DNA from: Castanea sativa
Taxonomy: Eukaryota > Streptophyta > Magnoliopsida > Fagales > Fagaceae
DNA length: 64,000 nt
Direction: 5' to 3'
Assembly: GCF_040712315.1 (NCBI RefSeq)
Contig: NC_134019.1
Coordinates: 35,249,873-35,313,872 of the forward strand
Shown here: piece by piece, positions 1 through 11,470 of the stretch
How the letters are laid out: every line of letters begins with the position of its first letter
Numbering within the stretch: the stretch's first letter is position 1
Translations under genes and position numbers: made by a program
The notes under the pieces: model-generated
Database searches by the model: none
What the model was told of the DNA's origin: nothing
The model's input: the letters and a program-made list of their open reading frames with translations, nothing else

Positions 1-1465
1 CAAGGGGAAATGTAAATTAAAGCAAAATATAATATTGTATATGATGTCATGGGTTCATTAAGCTGGATATGATGTTAAGCACGAACTGGATAAGGGTTTG
101 GAATTTAGTGAGAAAGACTCAACAAACTTAACTGAAGCATAGACTTACTGCACTGATGTTGTCATGTTGAGGACATTAATGTTGAGGACATTGCCAAAGC
201 AGCAAAGGCCTCTAAATAAGACGCCAAAATTGCTGAAGTTGGGGCTGACATTGAACTGTTAACTAAACAGAGTTGAATCTCTCAAGTCCCTGGTAACTAA
301 ACAGTTTTCTCTGGATATTTTGTATCTTTGTTGCTTGTTCAGAGTGTTTACCATGCATGGACACCATGTTCAGTTATTTCAATAAAAGTCTTATTATCTA
401 TAATTTTTTTTTTTTTTTTGGCATCTTTGTGGACATGTTTGTTTTATCTTTTATCTTTCTTTTTTTTAATATAAATATTTGTTAAGTGTCCCATAGGCGT
501 AGTGTACTCCCAGCGTTCTAGGGCCTCACCTCATTTTCTTTATATAAGTGAAAATTTTACTTTAGTGTTAAAACAAAATAATTTTGAAATGCATATCACA
601 TGTAAGTAGACTAGGAGATGCATTAGTATGCATGTGTGTGATATACAAGCGCACAACACACAGGTCCATTAGATAGTGTTATGGTCCTAGTGTCTTACAT
701 TGATTAAGTGTAAGCTTAACCATGTGTAGCTCTTGGGTAGCCTTCTCTTACAAATTGTTTTTCATAGGTGAGTTCTACTCATGGGTAGCTATTAGATAGC
801 TTCAACCATGTGGTTTCTTGTATTCATCTTCTCTAGTAGCGTGATGCTTAGCAATTTATGAAGGTCTCAGCATTTTGTCATACGCAGACATGTATTATCA
901 TTTGCATCAACTGATCTGAGTGTCAGCTGAACATGATAAGATGCAATACATCCCCACCCTGTGTTGGCAAGCCATTCTGTTTAACAACTTAATGTACAAT
1001 AATAGAATGGGGATTGAAGAAACTCAGAGCCCTAAGGTAATTAACTATTATTGGAGGATTTTGTTGGAAGCTTCCTACGACAACACTACTCTCTCTTTAT
1101 ACTCACATGTATGCACAGTCATACATGGTCTATGTGGCTATGATTGAATGAATAAGATGGTCATATATAGATCAAAATGGCGGAGAGGAATTCTTGAGGC
1201 CAACCCCAACTAATTTGGGATTTAACGTCAAAGCCTATTATGTTGAGTTTAGTATATGTTGATGATTCTTAATTTTCCTTTCCCCAGGTTTGAATAAATA
1301 ATGACAGCTTGAAGTGAATCTAAAATAGAATATGAACATTCTGGAAGGTTAATTGGACCTTAGAGTTCACAGAAATCACAGTGAAAAACCGGGCCTCTGT
1401 CTACTTGGTGCATACGCTGAATACTAACGTGCCAAAATGGATCCTCCTATCGATGAAGCACCAGA
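1..1465 (+). repeat. Left arm of a large inverted duplication
   Basis: Read in reverse complement, this stretch matches about 13270-14880 along almost its whole length, with scattered substitutions and small indels. The shared part includes the end of PLAA intron 21, most of PLAA exon 22, its 3' UTR and more than 1 kb of 3' flank. The arm runs into the left edge, so the duplication may continue outside. The open frame at 920-1147 is only duplicated flank and has a decayed counterpart near 13560-13790. I see no other gene in the arm. Confidence 0.85.
177..276 (+). pseudogene. Dead copy of the last PLAA exon
   Basis: The frame that reads VEDIAKAAKASK and then DAKIAEVGADIELL up to the TGA at 274-276 is the PLAA C-terminus (compare 14490-14624, minus strand). 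An extra TAA at 217-219 lies in frame between the codons for ASK and DAK, where the intact gene reads AAA GAC without a break. The intron acceptor and about the first 45 bases of the exon are missing, replaced by a short duplication of TGTTGAGGACATT. It cannot encode the normal end of PLAA. More exons could lie to the left of the window. Confidence 0.85.
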
Positions 1466-1721
1466 AATCTTAGCATGAATGGATCCAAATTTCTATTCGA
1501 AAATCGGTAAATGTTATTTCACACACCCTTTTTTACCCTTTTTTACATAATTCCAACAACCAAAAAAAAATACACACAAACACAAACAGATGGTCTCTAC
1601 CCTATTATCCCAAAGCATCCAAAATATAATTCTCATAATAAAAAACAAGTTTTTCTCAAAATAAAAAGGTTGGAAGTTTTATGAACTTTTTGCAAAGAGT
1701 GAGCTCGAAACCACTCCTAGC
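1466..1721. other. Spacer with no recognised feature
   Basis: Short A+T-rich interval between the inverted-duplication arm and the 3' end of the coiled-coil gene. It presumably includes that gene's 3' UTR. Nothing else is recognised. Confidence 0.4.
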
Positions 1722-2633
1722 TTACGATAACCACGTCATGGTGCACAACCCACAACTCACATTGCCACGCAATCGACCCATGTCTCGCTGCATCTTCTCC
1801 CGCAATCGGTCCATGTCCTCGCGCAATTGACCCATGTCTCGCTCCACGTCCTCTCGCAATCGCTGCATGTCCTCTCGCAATCCACCCATGTCTTCATGTA
1901 AACAAAGCGTGGCACGCTGCACGTCCTTCATCAACATAACCAATCTAGCAGCCTCCTCTACTCGGGAACGATACGCGTCCTCCGCCAACATAACCAATCT
2001 AGCAGCCTCCTCTACTCGGGAACGATGCGCGTCCTCCATCAACATAACCAATCTAGCAGCATCCTCTACTCGACAACGATTCTTTCGTCTGTTTTGTGTA
2101 TTAGCAATAGCAATATCTTCTTTAGGCACTATAAAAAATAAAAATAAAATAAAAAACTAATTAGTAAAACAAATTAAATTATAGACTTGACTGTTCAAAT
2201 TGAAAAACAAAATTACAAAATTATATACCTTCATAGGCTTGATTGTTCCCTATATCAAAAGATATGCAGCTTCCCTCATCAAATTCCTTCGGGTCCTGAA
2301 ACCTGCAAACGCAAACATACATAAAAATATGCTGTTTAGTTTTATGTGGAGTTAGTTTTCTAGGCTTTCTAACACGAACCAACCAAATGGTATAAGAGAT
2401 GGAGGTAAAACGTCTGCATGATTCACTGTCACTGTTGGGGAAGACAATAATATACAGCCCTGTGAAAGGAGTTTAATATAGTTAGCTATGTCCACGAATG
2501 GGGGTTTATATGGTTGGCTACTATAGAGACTAGGGGATAGACTCTCACTTGCTCCCAAATCTAAGCTTTTGCATCCTAACAGATCCTTCTTTTTCAAGCC
2601 ACAGTAGCCAATCTCAACCCTAAAGCAGCCCAT
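1722..2633 (-). CDS. Unknown three-exon protein with 18-residue coiled-coil repeats
   Basis: Three exons join in frame: 2374-2633 (ATG at 2633), 2229-2302 and 1722-2128 (stop at 1722). The introns are GT-AG and the product is 246 residues. I joined exons 1 and 2 at a GTTAGA donor because it is the only nearby one that keeps the frame open; the second intron uses GTATAT and TATAG. Residues 1-110 resemble no family I know. The C-terminal half holds three 18-residue copies of the type SRVEEAARLVML.EDAYR, then 18-residue copies of the type DMGQLREDMDRLREKMQR. Both are charged heptad-like repeats expected to form a coiled coil. No targeting signal or membrane segment is evident. It could be a plant gene of unknown function or the accessory gene of a transposon. 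The model rests on reading frame and splice signals only. Confidence 0.5.
1930..2084. repeat. 54-bp coding tandem repeat, 3 copies
   Basis: Three copies of a 54-bp unit containing AACATAACCAATCTAGCAGC lie inside exon 3 of the coiled-coil gene and encode the 18-residue repeat. A second set of 54-bp units with CCATGTC and CGCAAT motifs lies at about 1760-1890. The unit length is a multiple of three, so copy-number change keeps the frame. Confidence 0.8.
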
Positions 2634-4496
2634 CACAAACTAAAACTAATATCTTTTAAATAATTATTAGTAGTCTATATATCACATGGCATAATTTATA
2701 ATATTCTTCATTAAAAAATAAATAAATAATAGAAGAAGAGGAAGAATGAAGGATTACTCACATGGCATAATTTATAATATTCTTCAATAAAAAAAAAAAA
2801 TTTTAAAAAAGTAGAAGAAGAGGAAGAATGAAGGATTACTCACATTGTTATGGTTTTCTTGATAGCAATAGCACAAACTGAAAATTATGATTTTCTTGGT
2901 AGCGATAGCGCAAACTATGAAAATTATAGAGATGACTTCCTTAGTAAGAGATTAGGAGTCTAAAGTCTAAACCCACTAAGAGAGAATTTTGTGGGAGAGA
3001 TGTGTGTGTGGATTTTCTTTTTATAAACAAACGAATAGGATTTCTGCCAAGAGGGAGACACGTGAGGGAGAGAGACGTGTGTGAAGATAAACAAATAGAA
3101 TTCCGAATTTTTTGATAGATGATAGAGTTTTTACGTAAGTTAAAAATTATCCATAAATCAATTTGATTTGAGAAAATATATCTAATAACTAATTATTAAT
3201 AATAAGAAAAACTAATTTAATAAATTGAAGTGTTGGTAATCTACAATTAATTAAATTTTTGTGTCTATCTAAAGAATTGATAAAGCCGTGGAGGAAAAAT
3301 TGATAAGATAAAATTATATATACTCACTTTTATATTAGTAATTTTTTATGATAAGAAATTAGATTTCTAATCAACTTAGGAATAAGAGAGAAAAAAAAAT
3401 AACATTATTATTTTTAAAAGGAACAAGGTGCAAAAATTTCATAAAGTCGATATGAAAAAAAAAAAAAAAAGTTAATCTATCAAATACGACAAAATAATAA
3501 TGAAAAAAAGAAGTTGATACGAAAAATAATGTTTAAGTAACAATCAAATATGAAACATTTATAATAAAAAAAGTGATAAAACAACAGAGAATTTCATCTT
3601 TAAAAAATTACTTCAATTTATAATTTAGTGCAACCACAGATTTTCAATTCAATTTTTAATTAAAGAGAGAATTATTGATATGAACAAAATCCCATCTAGA
3701 AAAGAAAATTTTTCTCATTAAAAAATCTTTTACTAAAAATTTGATAACAACAATTCAATAAATAATATATTTTTTAAATGATGTGGAAATATATTAAACA
3801 ACAATTCGTCTGCACCACAAATGCCATGATGAAATCTCAAAATCAAAGGTTTTTTTTTAGCAAACAGTAATATTGTAACAAAAAAAAGAGTAATACTTAT
3901 TAGAACATATACAAAAATAATAATAATGTTTTAAACCGGGTTTATAATAACCTTGATTGTACAAATTCTTCTCCATGATGTATCTATGACTTCTTCTAAT
4001 TAATGAAGTTTTTGTTTGTTAATTATCACCAAAAAAAATCAAAGGTTAATAACTCTAATTGTACTATTTCGACATGAATTAAAGTTAGTAATCCAATTCC
4101 TTTAAAAAAAAAAAATTAGTAATCCAATTGGCTTGACACACACAGATGCCATAATCTATTAGTAGTATTTTGTTTTGAAAAAGTCATAAATTTTATACAA
4201 ACTTATTGGCTATTGCACGACACGACTTGTTCTGTATGAAAGAGGAAATATTAATCAACAATTAGAACAAATAACTGAATAAGTAGTAAAATTATTGTTA
4301 CGTACGTAAAAAAAGAAAATAGGTGCTAACTCGTGCAAAATACCAAATACTTAGCAAAAATTAAATATTTTCATTTGTTTGTTTCTAAAAATAATAGAAA
4401 AAATCTTCACTTTGCTCAATGTAAGAATTAGTTAAAGACGAATTAAAAAATCTTCACTTTGCTGCTCAATGTAAGAATTAGTTAAGGACAAACTGG
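2634..4496. other. A+T-rich intergenic region
   Basis: The first 300 bases should hold the promoter and leader of the coiled-coil gene. A 76-bp segment starting CATGGCATAATT is tandemly duplicated at 2685-2845. A second small duplication (GATAGCAATAGCACAAACTG and a variant) lies at 2855-2930. From 3120 to 4490 there are poly-A runs and no coding signal. Confidence 0.5.
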
Positions 4497-4698
4497 CTAT
4501 TCCCTGTATTTAGAGTAATATTGTAGCCAACTGTATAGACAAAGCCAGCAATTGAGGTGTCCACACTGAGTGACAATAGGTTCTTTAGCTAATTGCCAAT
4601 TGCCAACAAATTTTGCAATAAAACAAACTGCTAGCATCTTCAGTACAATCTTTTGATGAACAAGAGCAGGATTCAGCGGCCCCAATATCCATATCCAT
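4497..4698 (-). pseudogene. Truncated RMA/RNF5-type RING E3 ligase copy
   Basis: The ATG at 4698 opens a frame starting MDMDIGAAES, like the copy at 7063. After about 35 residues the frame breaks. The RING half (LAKEPIVTQCGH, then NCWLCLYSWL) continues in another frame and stops at 4497. The second pair of RING cysteines, the linker and the C-terminal membrane anchor are absent. Known RMA/RNF5 proteins are ER-anchored ubiquitin ligases; this fragment cannot be one. It is a paralogous, more decayed relative of 6523-7063. Confidence 0.8.
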
Positions 4699-6522
4699 TT
4701 AGGAATATCAAGTTATTCCTAGTTCCTACACGTATGTAAAATTACGTGCAAATATCATTTATCAAGTATATATAATAATATGCCTTCTCAAAAAAAAAAG
4801 TATGATAATATTGGTCTAGTTAAAGGCATACATTAATCATCAATTTTAGAAAACTATTTTTTGAGAAATTGAAAAAGTTGTCAAAAAAGTTAATCACCTT
4901 TCATTTTTTCATAAAAAAATTTAAAAAATGAATGCCCTAGAGGCATGTGTTAGTAAAACCCTGACAATATAATATCAATTTTGGCTTGTAAAATTATATA
5001 TATCAAGGCTAGCTACACCCTCAACAGTCAACACTTTAAACTTTAAACAAAACAAAATAAATGGGAGAACCAATTTGCCAAAAGAAATCCCTTCTTTTTC
5101 TTTTTTTAATGAATATTGGCAACGGAGATCTTAGCAATATGATTTAATTCAAATTGTGAGATATGCCTAATCCAGCCTAGATATTGATTTACACCCCAAA
5201 TTGTAAGTTACAACTTACTCAATTTTAGACTTATCTAACCATTTGCACCAAGGTTATTAGTAAGTTGAAGGACTACTCCAAGAAATTAAAAACACAATAA
5301 TGAGGATAATATCGGATGTGTTATCAAAGAGAAAATCCAAGAACGAGTTGAAAAACGGATCTCTCTACAGCAAACCATCCAAATCTAGTGCTATATATAC
5401 TCAAGCCCTCCAAGCTATCGCTATCAACCAATTTCACCGAGTCCTTTCTTCGATCTAGTTGTCAAATCTGCAATTGAGCTCCAATTATCCAATTACAATT
5501 TCCAAGTCTCCTTGGCTGAATTGTTGTGGCTCCAATGATTCCCTTGTCTTAAACAACACAAAATCTTTGAAGTATGTTTTGTGTGTGAAGGATTCAATCT
5601 CCGCTCAAAGTGTAAGGCTTGAAAAGAGGGAGAAAGCAGAGAAAAATGGGTATATACATTAGGGTTTTTCTTAACTATTTAACACTTCAATTCAGAATTT
5701 TTGGGTGTCAAATTTTGAGGAAAATGAGGCTTCAATAGATGGGCAAAAGGCTGGCATAGCAGGTAACAAATTTCCCACAGGTTCTAACACTTTCACTCGA
5801 ACCCAATACAAAAATACAACTCATTCAAGAATTAAAATACAAATCAATTGATTAAAAATTACATAGGAATTTTAGCCAAAAAAAATTACATAGAAATTTT
5901 TCATGGAACTAGCCAACAATTTAAAGATCCTAGTGTCTACATTCAAAGCAGTCCAAATTAAGGACGGCAATGGGGCAAGGCAGGATCGAAGGTTGGGGTC
6001 ATCACATCTGTCTCGAATGGTTTTTTCTTACCCCATCATTTTCCCTTAAAGCCCCACGAAGCCCCACCCCACCCCCATAAAACTCTACTTCTTATTAATT
6101 TGCCCCACAATTATTACAAATTTTTTTTATAAAAACCTGTTTCGTTATAAAAAAAAATTATTTGAAATCACAATTAAATTTATCTCATCAAATCAGAGTA
6201 ATTTTACCAAAAACTAAATAATATTAACTATGTGTTTAACAAAACAATATCACAATAAAAACAAAAATCTCATAGTAACACACGTAAGAAAATAATCCAA
6301 ACTCCTAAAACATAACAAAATAAAAATTATCTAGTTCTTCAAAAATAATTTCCACAGATAAAGTAAGTCAAAATTTATATATTTGTTTAAATAGTAGAAT
6401 TTTAGAGTATGAAAAAATTATAATTATAACCTCATCAACGCGGGGTGGGTGGGTCTACAAAGTATAAAATCATCTCCACCCCGCCCTGTGGTGCGGATTT
6501 AAAATTTCACTCTATCTTTACT
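4699..6522. other. Intergenic region, possible G/C-rich MITE
   Basis: Mostly A+T-rich. The open frame at 5459-5662 has no recognisable domain. At about 5955-6510 G/C-rich ends of opposite polarity (GGCAATGGGGCAAGGCAGG on the left, CTCCACCCCGCCC on the right) enclose an A+T-rich core, which suggests a decayed MITE. I found no target duplication. Confidence 0.35.
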
Positions 6523-7063
6523 TCACCACCTTTGCAGGACAAGAAAAACCCTTACTGAGCGATACTGAGCGATGTAGAGAGGGGCGAGCCAAGCGGGTGG
6601 GGCACCATTGTTATCCACAGTACAGACGAAAATGAGAAAACACAATATAAGAACTAATTGCACAATAACTGCAAAAGCTGTTCTGAGCATGGGCCTGGGC
6701 CTAAACCTGGGTGAAAGAGGAGACGTGGCAGTCTCGGGTCTTGGGCCAACTGGGCGTTTGGGAATGGACTTTTGAGAATTTGGGTCCAAATCTTTTGCTT
6801 CTTTTCCCTCTGATCCAATTCCATATAGAGGAACTAACTTGTGTTCCTCAATGATAGCCTCACAAACTGGGCATCCCTGGAATTTCGTGTGAAAATGTAG
6901 CCATCTGTATAGACAAGGCCAGCAATATAGGTGGCCACACTGTGTGACAACAGGGTTTAGCTAATTGCCAGCAAATGTTGCAATTAAACAAATTGCTAGC
7001 TCTTTCTCTTTCAGTGCTATTTTTTGAACAAGAGCTGGACTCACTCTCAATATCCATATCCAA
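6523..7063 (-). pseudogene. RMA/RNF5-type RING E3 ubiquitin ligase with one frameshift
   Basis: The frame starts at the ATG at 7063 (MDMDIESESS) and reads to FNCNICWQLAK, the first half of a C3HC4 RING. The bases after LAK then read AAACCCTGTT where the sister copy has AAAGAACCTATT, a net loss of two bases. Beyond it the next frame is fully open: VVTQCGHLYCWPCLYRWLHF, then GCPVC, VPLYG, KRPVGPRPE and a hydrophobic segment (AVIVQLVLILCFLIFVC) near the C-terminus, stopping at 6523. This is the RMA1/RNF5 layout of an N-terminal RING and a C-terminal ER anchor. These ligases act in ER quality control. As written the frame ends 67 codons in. It is either a recent pseudogene or a gene with a sequence error at this one site. 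Confidence 0.85.
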
Positions 7064-7458
7064 TTAGGAATACCAAGAAGTTCCTGCACATCACGTTGAT
7101 TTCAAATTACCAATTATCAAACATATCAATATCGATCCAATATGGCTAATGCAAAATTATATAACCGAGCTATAGGCTCCACAATGTAAACATAAAGATT
7201 GGGAATATATGAACGGCAGGATATATAGATATATTGAAGAAAAAAAACTCAAATCAAGCCAGAAATACGATTCAGGAACGTACATACATATAGTACTATA
7301 GTGTACTATATATAATTAAGTGCATTTTCAAATGAAACACTAGGGTCTATTCAGCCTTAAAAAAAAGGTTGTTGAATATAATTGAATTGAAGAATACGTA
7401 AAATAAAAAAATAAAAAAAAAGAGAGAGAGAGCAATAACTCATCTTTTGGAAAAAAAA
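7064..7458. other. Spacer with no recognised gene
   Basis: A+T-rich sequence upstream of the RING pseudogene. It may hold that gene's former promoter. Ends in A- and AG-rich runs at the Helitron boundary. Confidence 0.4.
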
Positions 7459-9439
7459 CTAGTAAGTTTTTCGTGCGATGCACGGATACTATTGTAATAT
7501 TTTATGTAAATTTGTTTTTGAAAAATATTAGACATATACTATAACATATTTATTATAAAACTTTATTAGTAATAAGTTCATCATAAAAAGTAACAATTAT
7601 AAATTGCTCACATTTATCTACTATAATTATTTTGTTCAAGTAATGAGCGATAATTAAAACAACTTGGAGTAATACTGTATAATAAAAGCATATTAATTCA
7701 TTCTCTATTATTAATTTTTATTATATGATGTAATAAAAAGCTTCATTACAAAATCTTTTTTTTTTTTCTTCAATCTTTGTTATTAAGGTATAGTGATACT
7801 TGTTATCATCATCAGTTTCTTTATCTTTAACGTTTGAAGTTTAGTCCGTCCATATTTGTTCAATTTTTGAGTTTTCATCATTTTTTTCCTTTTGTTGCAT
7901 CATTTGTGTTAATCACTAATGAATTGGCATCGAGAGATTCTTAATTGGATCTTACAAAGTTTGGACTTTGTCGCTAAGATTTTTCATAGTATTTGCATTT
8001 ATATTAAATTTCAACGATGTTACAGTTTTTTGTAAATATTTTTATTTTTTATTTTTGTTAATTTTGGATTCATGCAACAAAAAGAATTAATATAGCATAT
8101 TGAATTGTGTTTTTTTTTCTTCCATACCTTTTTATCATTTGAAGGTGCATCGAAAATCGTCCATACCTTTTTAGCAACTATGTAATTTTCAAAACTATTA
8201 TTTAGATTGAATTCATTCAAATGAAGTAGAGAAATTCTTCTTTTTTTTCCTAATTTTTTTTTTTCAAATCACGTGAAATTCGTTCTCCAATATCAATATT
8301 TTTACAATAATTTAAATAAGTTGTACCTCAGTTTATTTTTCAGCAAAATATCTTGTAGATTCAATTAGGATTTTCTCGACATCTCAATCAAATATCACAA
8401 AATTTGTTTTGATAGTTGCATCAAAAACTTCAATTTGAATCATGTATCTGAAGTAGATTGCAATTGTATATATATAGTAGTGATAGTGAGATAAATATAT
8501 TATAAATATTTGGAGAGTATGTAGTTAATGTGAGTACCTCTAACTTTGGAATAAAAAGATTTATTTTTGTTTCACATTTTACTTGTGGCTTGACAGTCAT
8601 TTCACAAAGTACGCATAAAATGTAATACCAACCTATTATTGTATCAATATTACTTATTATTGCAATACCCTACCAGTTCACATCTTGCAATGAACTTTGA
8701 AATTAATATATTATTTTTTTAATCTAAATAATATGATGTATGATTATTTTTTTACGTAAATGATGAGTATAAATTGAAATGATTAACAAACTTGTTTCAT
8801 AGAATCTCATTCAATGCATTTTATCTTTATATTTGTCTTCATAATATTTAAAGATAAACCCTCCTATGAAATTTTTTTTGCATGTATTTTTGGTATTTCT
8901 TGTATAGGATCATGTTTTTTACTATTCTTATCATTGAATTCTTTTGAAGAAAATATTAAGTTAATAGCATTTTGTGAGATAGTATATGATATTTATTAGA
9001 CTTTTTTGTTATTATAAACTTTAGAAATATGCACTTGTCAATTATTTCAGCAACCTCAAGGATCTTAAGATTTATATATATTTTTGTTGCACTGGTCGAT
9101 GACAAAGAATTTGTATGCATAAATTGCATAGAACACTATTAATAGACAAAAGCATATTGAATTGAAATTGGGGAAAAATGAAGACATGATTTCATGAAGA
9201 TGAGATTTTCTGGAAGTAATACCTATACGTGCGGGGGGAAGAAAAGAGTTTGTAAGAGGGTAAGAGTTTTTGCTTTGATTTACAAGTGGGAAGAGTCAAA
9301 CTTGGGTCATAATATATAAGGTAAGAACTGGCTTGAGATTTTCATAAGGTTTGGTCTACTTTTAAAAGGTAGTTTATTTTATAGTGAATTAATTTTGGTC
9401 TAATGGGTCTAATTGTCAAGAACAGCCCATATTTTATAT

Positions 9440-10030
9440 AATAGTAAAAAGAAATTACTATGATCTATTGAGTAACAGTAAAAAAAACTTAATAAAAGGA
9501 GGTAAAAAATGCTAAATTTATATAATAGTAAAAATAAGTTACTATGATCTATTGGGTAACGGTTAAAAAAACTTAATGGAAAAAAGTAAAAAATGTTAAA
9601 TGCAATATTAGAGTGCCACGTGGCAGGAAAGTAAAAAGAAGTTACTATGATCTATTGGGTAACAGTAAAAAATACATAATAAAAAGAGGTAAAAATTGCT
9701 AAATTTATATAAAAGTAAAAATAAGTTACTATGATCTATTGGGTAACGGTTAAAAAAACTTAATGAAAAAAGGTAAAAAATGTTAAATGCAATATTAGAG
9801 TGTCACGTGGCAGGACAGTAAAAAGAAGTTACTATAATCTATAAAAAGAAGTTATTATGATCTATTGACTAACAGTAAAAAATACTTAATAAAAAGAGGT
9901 AAAAATTGCTAAATTTATATAATAATAAAAATAAGTTACTATAATCTATTGGGTAACGGTTAAAAAACTTAATGAAAAAATGTAAAAAGGGTTAAATGCA
10001 GTATTAGAGTGCCACGTGGCAGGACCTCAT
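9440..10030. repeat. About 190-bp tandem repeat, 3 copies
   Basis: Three degenerate copies of a unit that contains GTTACTATGATCTATTGGGT twice and ends with GTGCCACGTGGCAGGA. Each unit therefore looks like an older half-unit of about 95 bp that was itself duplicated. It lies near the 5' end of the Helitron. Confidence 0.8.
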
Positions 10031-10052
10031 ACACTCTCACATGAGGTCTCTG

Positions 10053-10054
<2 letters not shown>

Positions 10055-10131
<77 letters not shown>
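10055..10131. repeat. (TA)n microsatellite
   Basis: Uninterrupted TA repeat of roughly 38 units at the 5' edge of the Helitron. Confidence 0.95.
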
Positions 10132-10133
<2 letters not shown>

Positions 10134-10140
10134 ATATTGA

Positions 10141-11280
10141 TTTATTGAAGTTTGGATGACCATTTGTAATGGTTTAAGGAGAAGTGTTAGTCATGTTTAC
10201 ACTACAGCCATTAATCTATTCATCACAATTAAGATTTTTTATAGTTGTTTATAAATTTAGTATGTGGGACTTAGAAGAAGTTTTTTATGAGAAAAGAAAA
10301 AAGCAATTAATTATTTTAACGGCTTTTTATTTTTCACATGAAAGTGGAATCAAAATTTTCTTAAATTTTTTTTTAAGAGGCAAAATTTTCTTAAAATTGT
10401 TTATTAATAATTACCTTAAGGGCATCCGGGACCCTATATTATTATTATTCAATACATTGAACCGAAAAAAGTCAGGAAAAATATTTTAAAAATAAAAAAC
10501 TTGAAATCAAAAATTAAAAAAAGATTCATTATTGTACATACAAATTATATTTTTGTATGTATAATATTTTTGTGGGGCTAGAACTAGTTCCTCCGCTTGC
10601 AAGTCCACACAGCGAGTTAGATAGGGTCTAAGACTTAGCCCCAAAAAAATTAAAAAATCTAAGGGCTACTAAGAACATAATCTGATAGACTTGGCTTTTG
10701 AAATTGATTACAAAAACACAGAGAGGAGAGAATTGATGATAAACCTTTTGATCAATCACTTGGTTGGGTTGAATGTGCGAGACTTCTTTTGCTGTGTTTA
10801 TAAAAATGTTCTTTGTCTTTGGTTGACATTAGTCAAGGAATTCCATAATTTATAGCAGCCAAGTTTTTTAATCAAATTAGTATTCTAGTAGATTGTTGAC
10901 TCTACTCCAAATCAGTATACTATTTTATCCAAATCAGTATCTTATGTTAATCAAATTAGTATTTTCGTACATTGTTCACTCTCACTCCAAAGCAGTATAT
11001 TCTATTTTATCCAAATCATTATTATATTTTAATCAAATTAGTATTCTAGTAAATTGCTGATTCCCACACTCCAAATCAGTATAATCTTTTTTCCAAATCA
11101 GTATTCTAGTAAATTTTAACTAGCATGCTTAATAAGTTAAGTTACAACATATTACTTCTAAGAATTGTATTATCTACAACTTTTTTTTTTTTTATGAGTT
11201 ATAATTACAGCTTTTTACATTCTTTTAGAACATGAAAAATTTGTCTTAAAAAGTATATTAGTTGTATGAGAATACGATAA
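10141..11280. other. Intergenic region with degenerate tandem repeat
   Basis: No gene is recognised. At 10875-11120 a unit of about 90-100 bp containing TCCAAATCAGTAT and AATCAAATTAGTATTCTAG recurs about three times. The open frame at 10184-10489 shows no known domain. The last part should contain the distal mTERF promoter. Confidence 0.5.
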
Positions 11281-11470
11281 CTATTATTCAAATTTGCTCT
11301 GACCAGTGACCATTGTTTCGAGTATGGCCCCACCAATCATCTTCCTTATCCTCCTCAATACAAAAGAACAGCCACAAACACAAACTCCTTTCTCTTCCCC
11401 ATAATACGTTCATTACATTTGCCTCTAAAACCCCAAAACACACACATACATACACAAATGACAAAACACA

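Larger units (their letters stand above)
7459..10140 (-). mobile_element. Non-autonomous Helitron, about 2.7 kb
   Basis: Read on the minus strand, the 3' end is a perfect hairpin (CGTGC, loop ATC, GCACG; plus 72-84 of the 7400 block) followed about ten bases later by CTAG and a host T, the Helitron end signature. The 5' end is near 10140, where TC follows an A, then a TA microsatellite and TATAAAAGCAGAGACCTC, a start type common in plant Helitrons. The interior has tandem repeats but no intact Rep/helicase frame; the frames at 8020-8220 and 8814-8999 are unrecognised. The 5' limit is less certain than the 3' limit because the microsatellite blurs it. Confidence 0.65.

Noticed and set aside
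8020..8999. Small frames in the Helitron as captured genes
   Set aside because: Phe/Ile/Asn-rich composition expected from A+T-rich DNA and no recognisable helicase or host gene.
9440..10030. Direct repeats that might suggest a CRISPR-like array
   Set aside because: Units are contiguous without unique spacers, and the genome is a plant.
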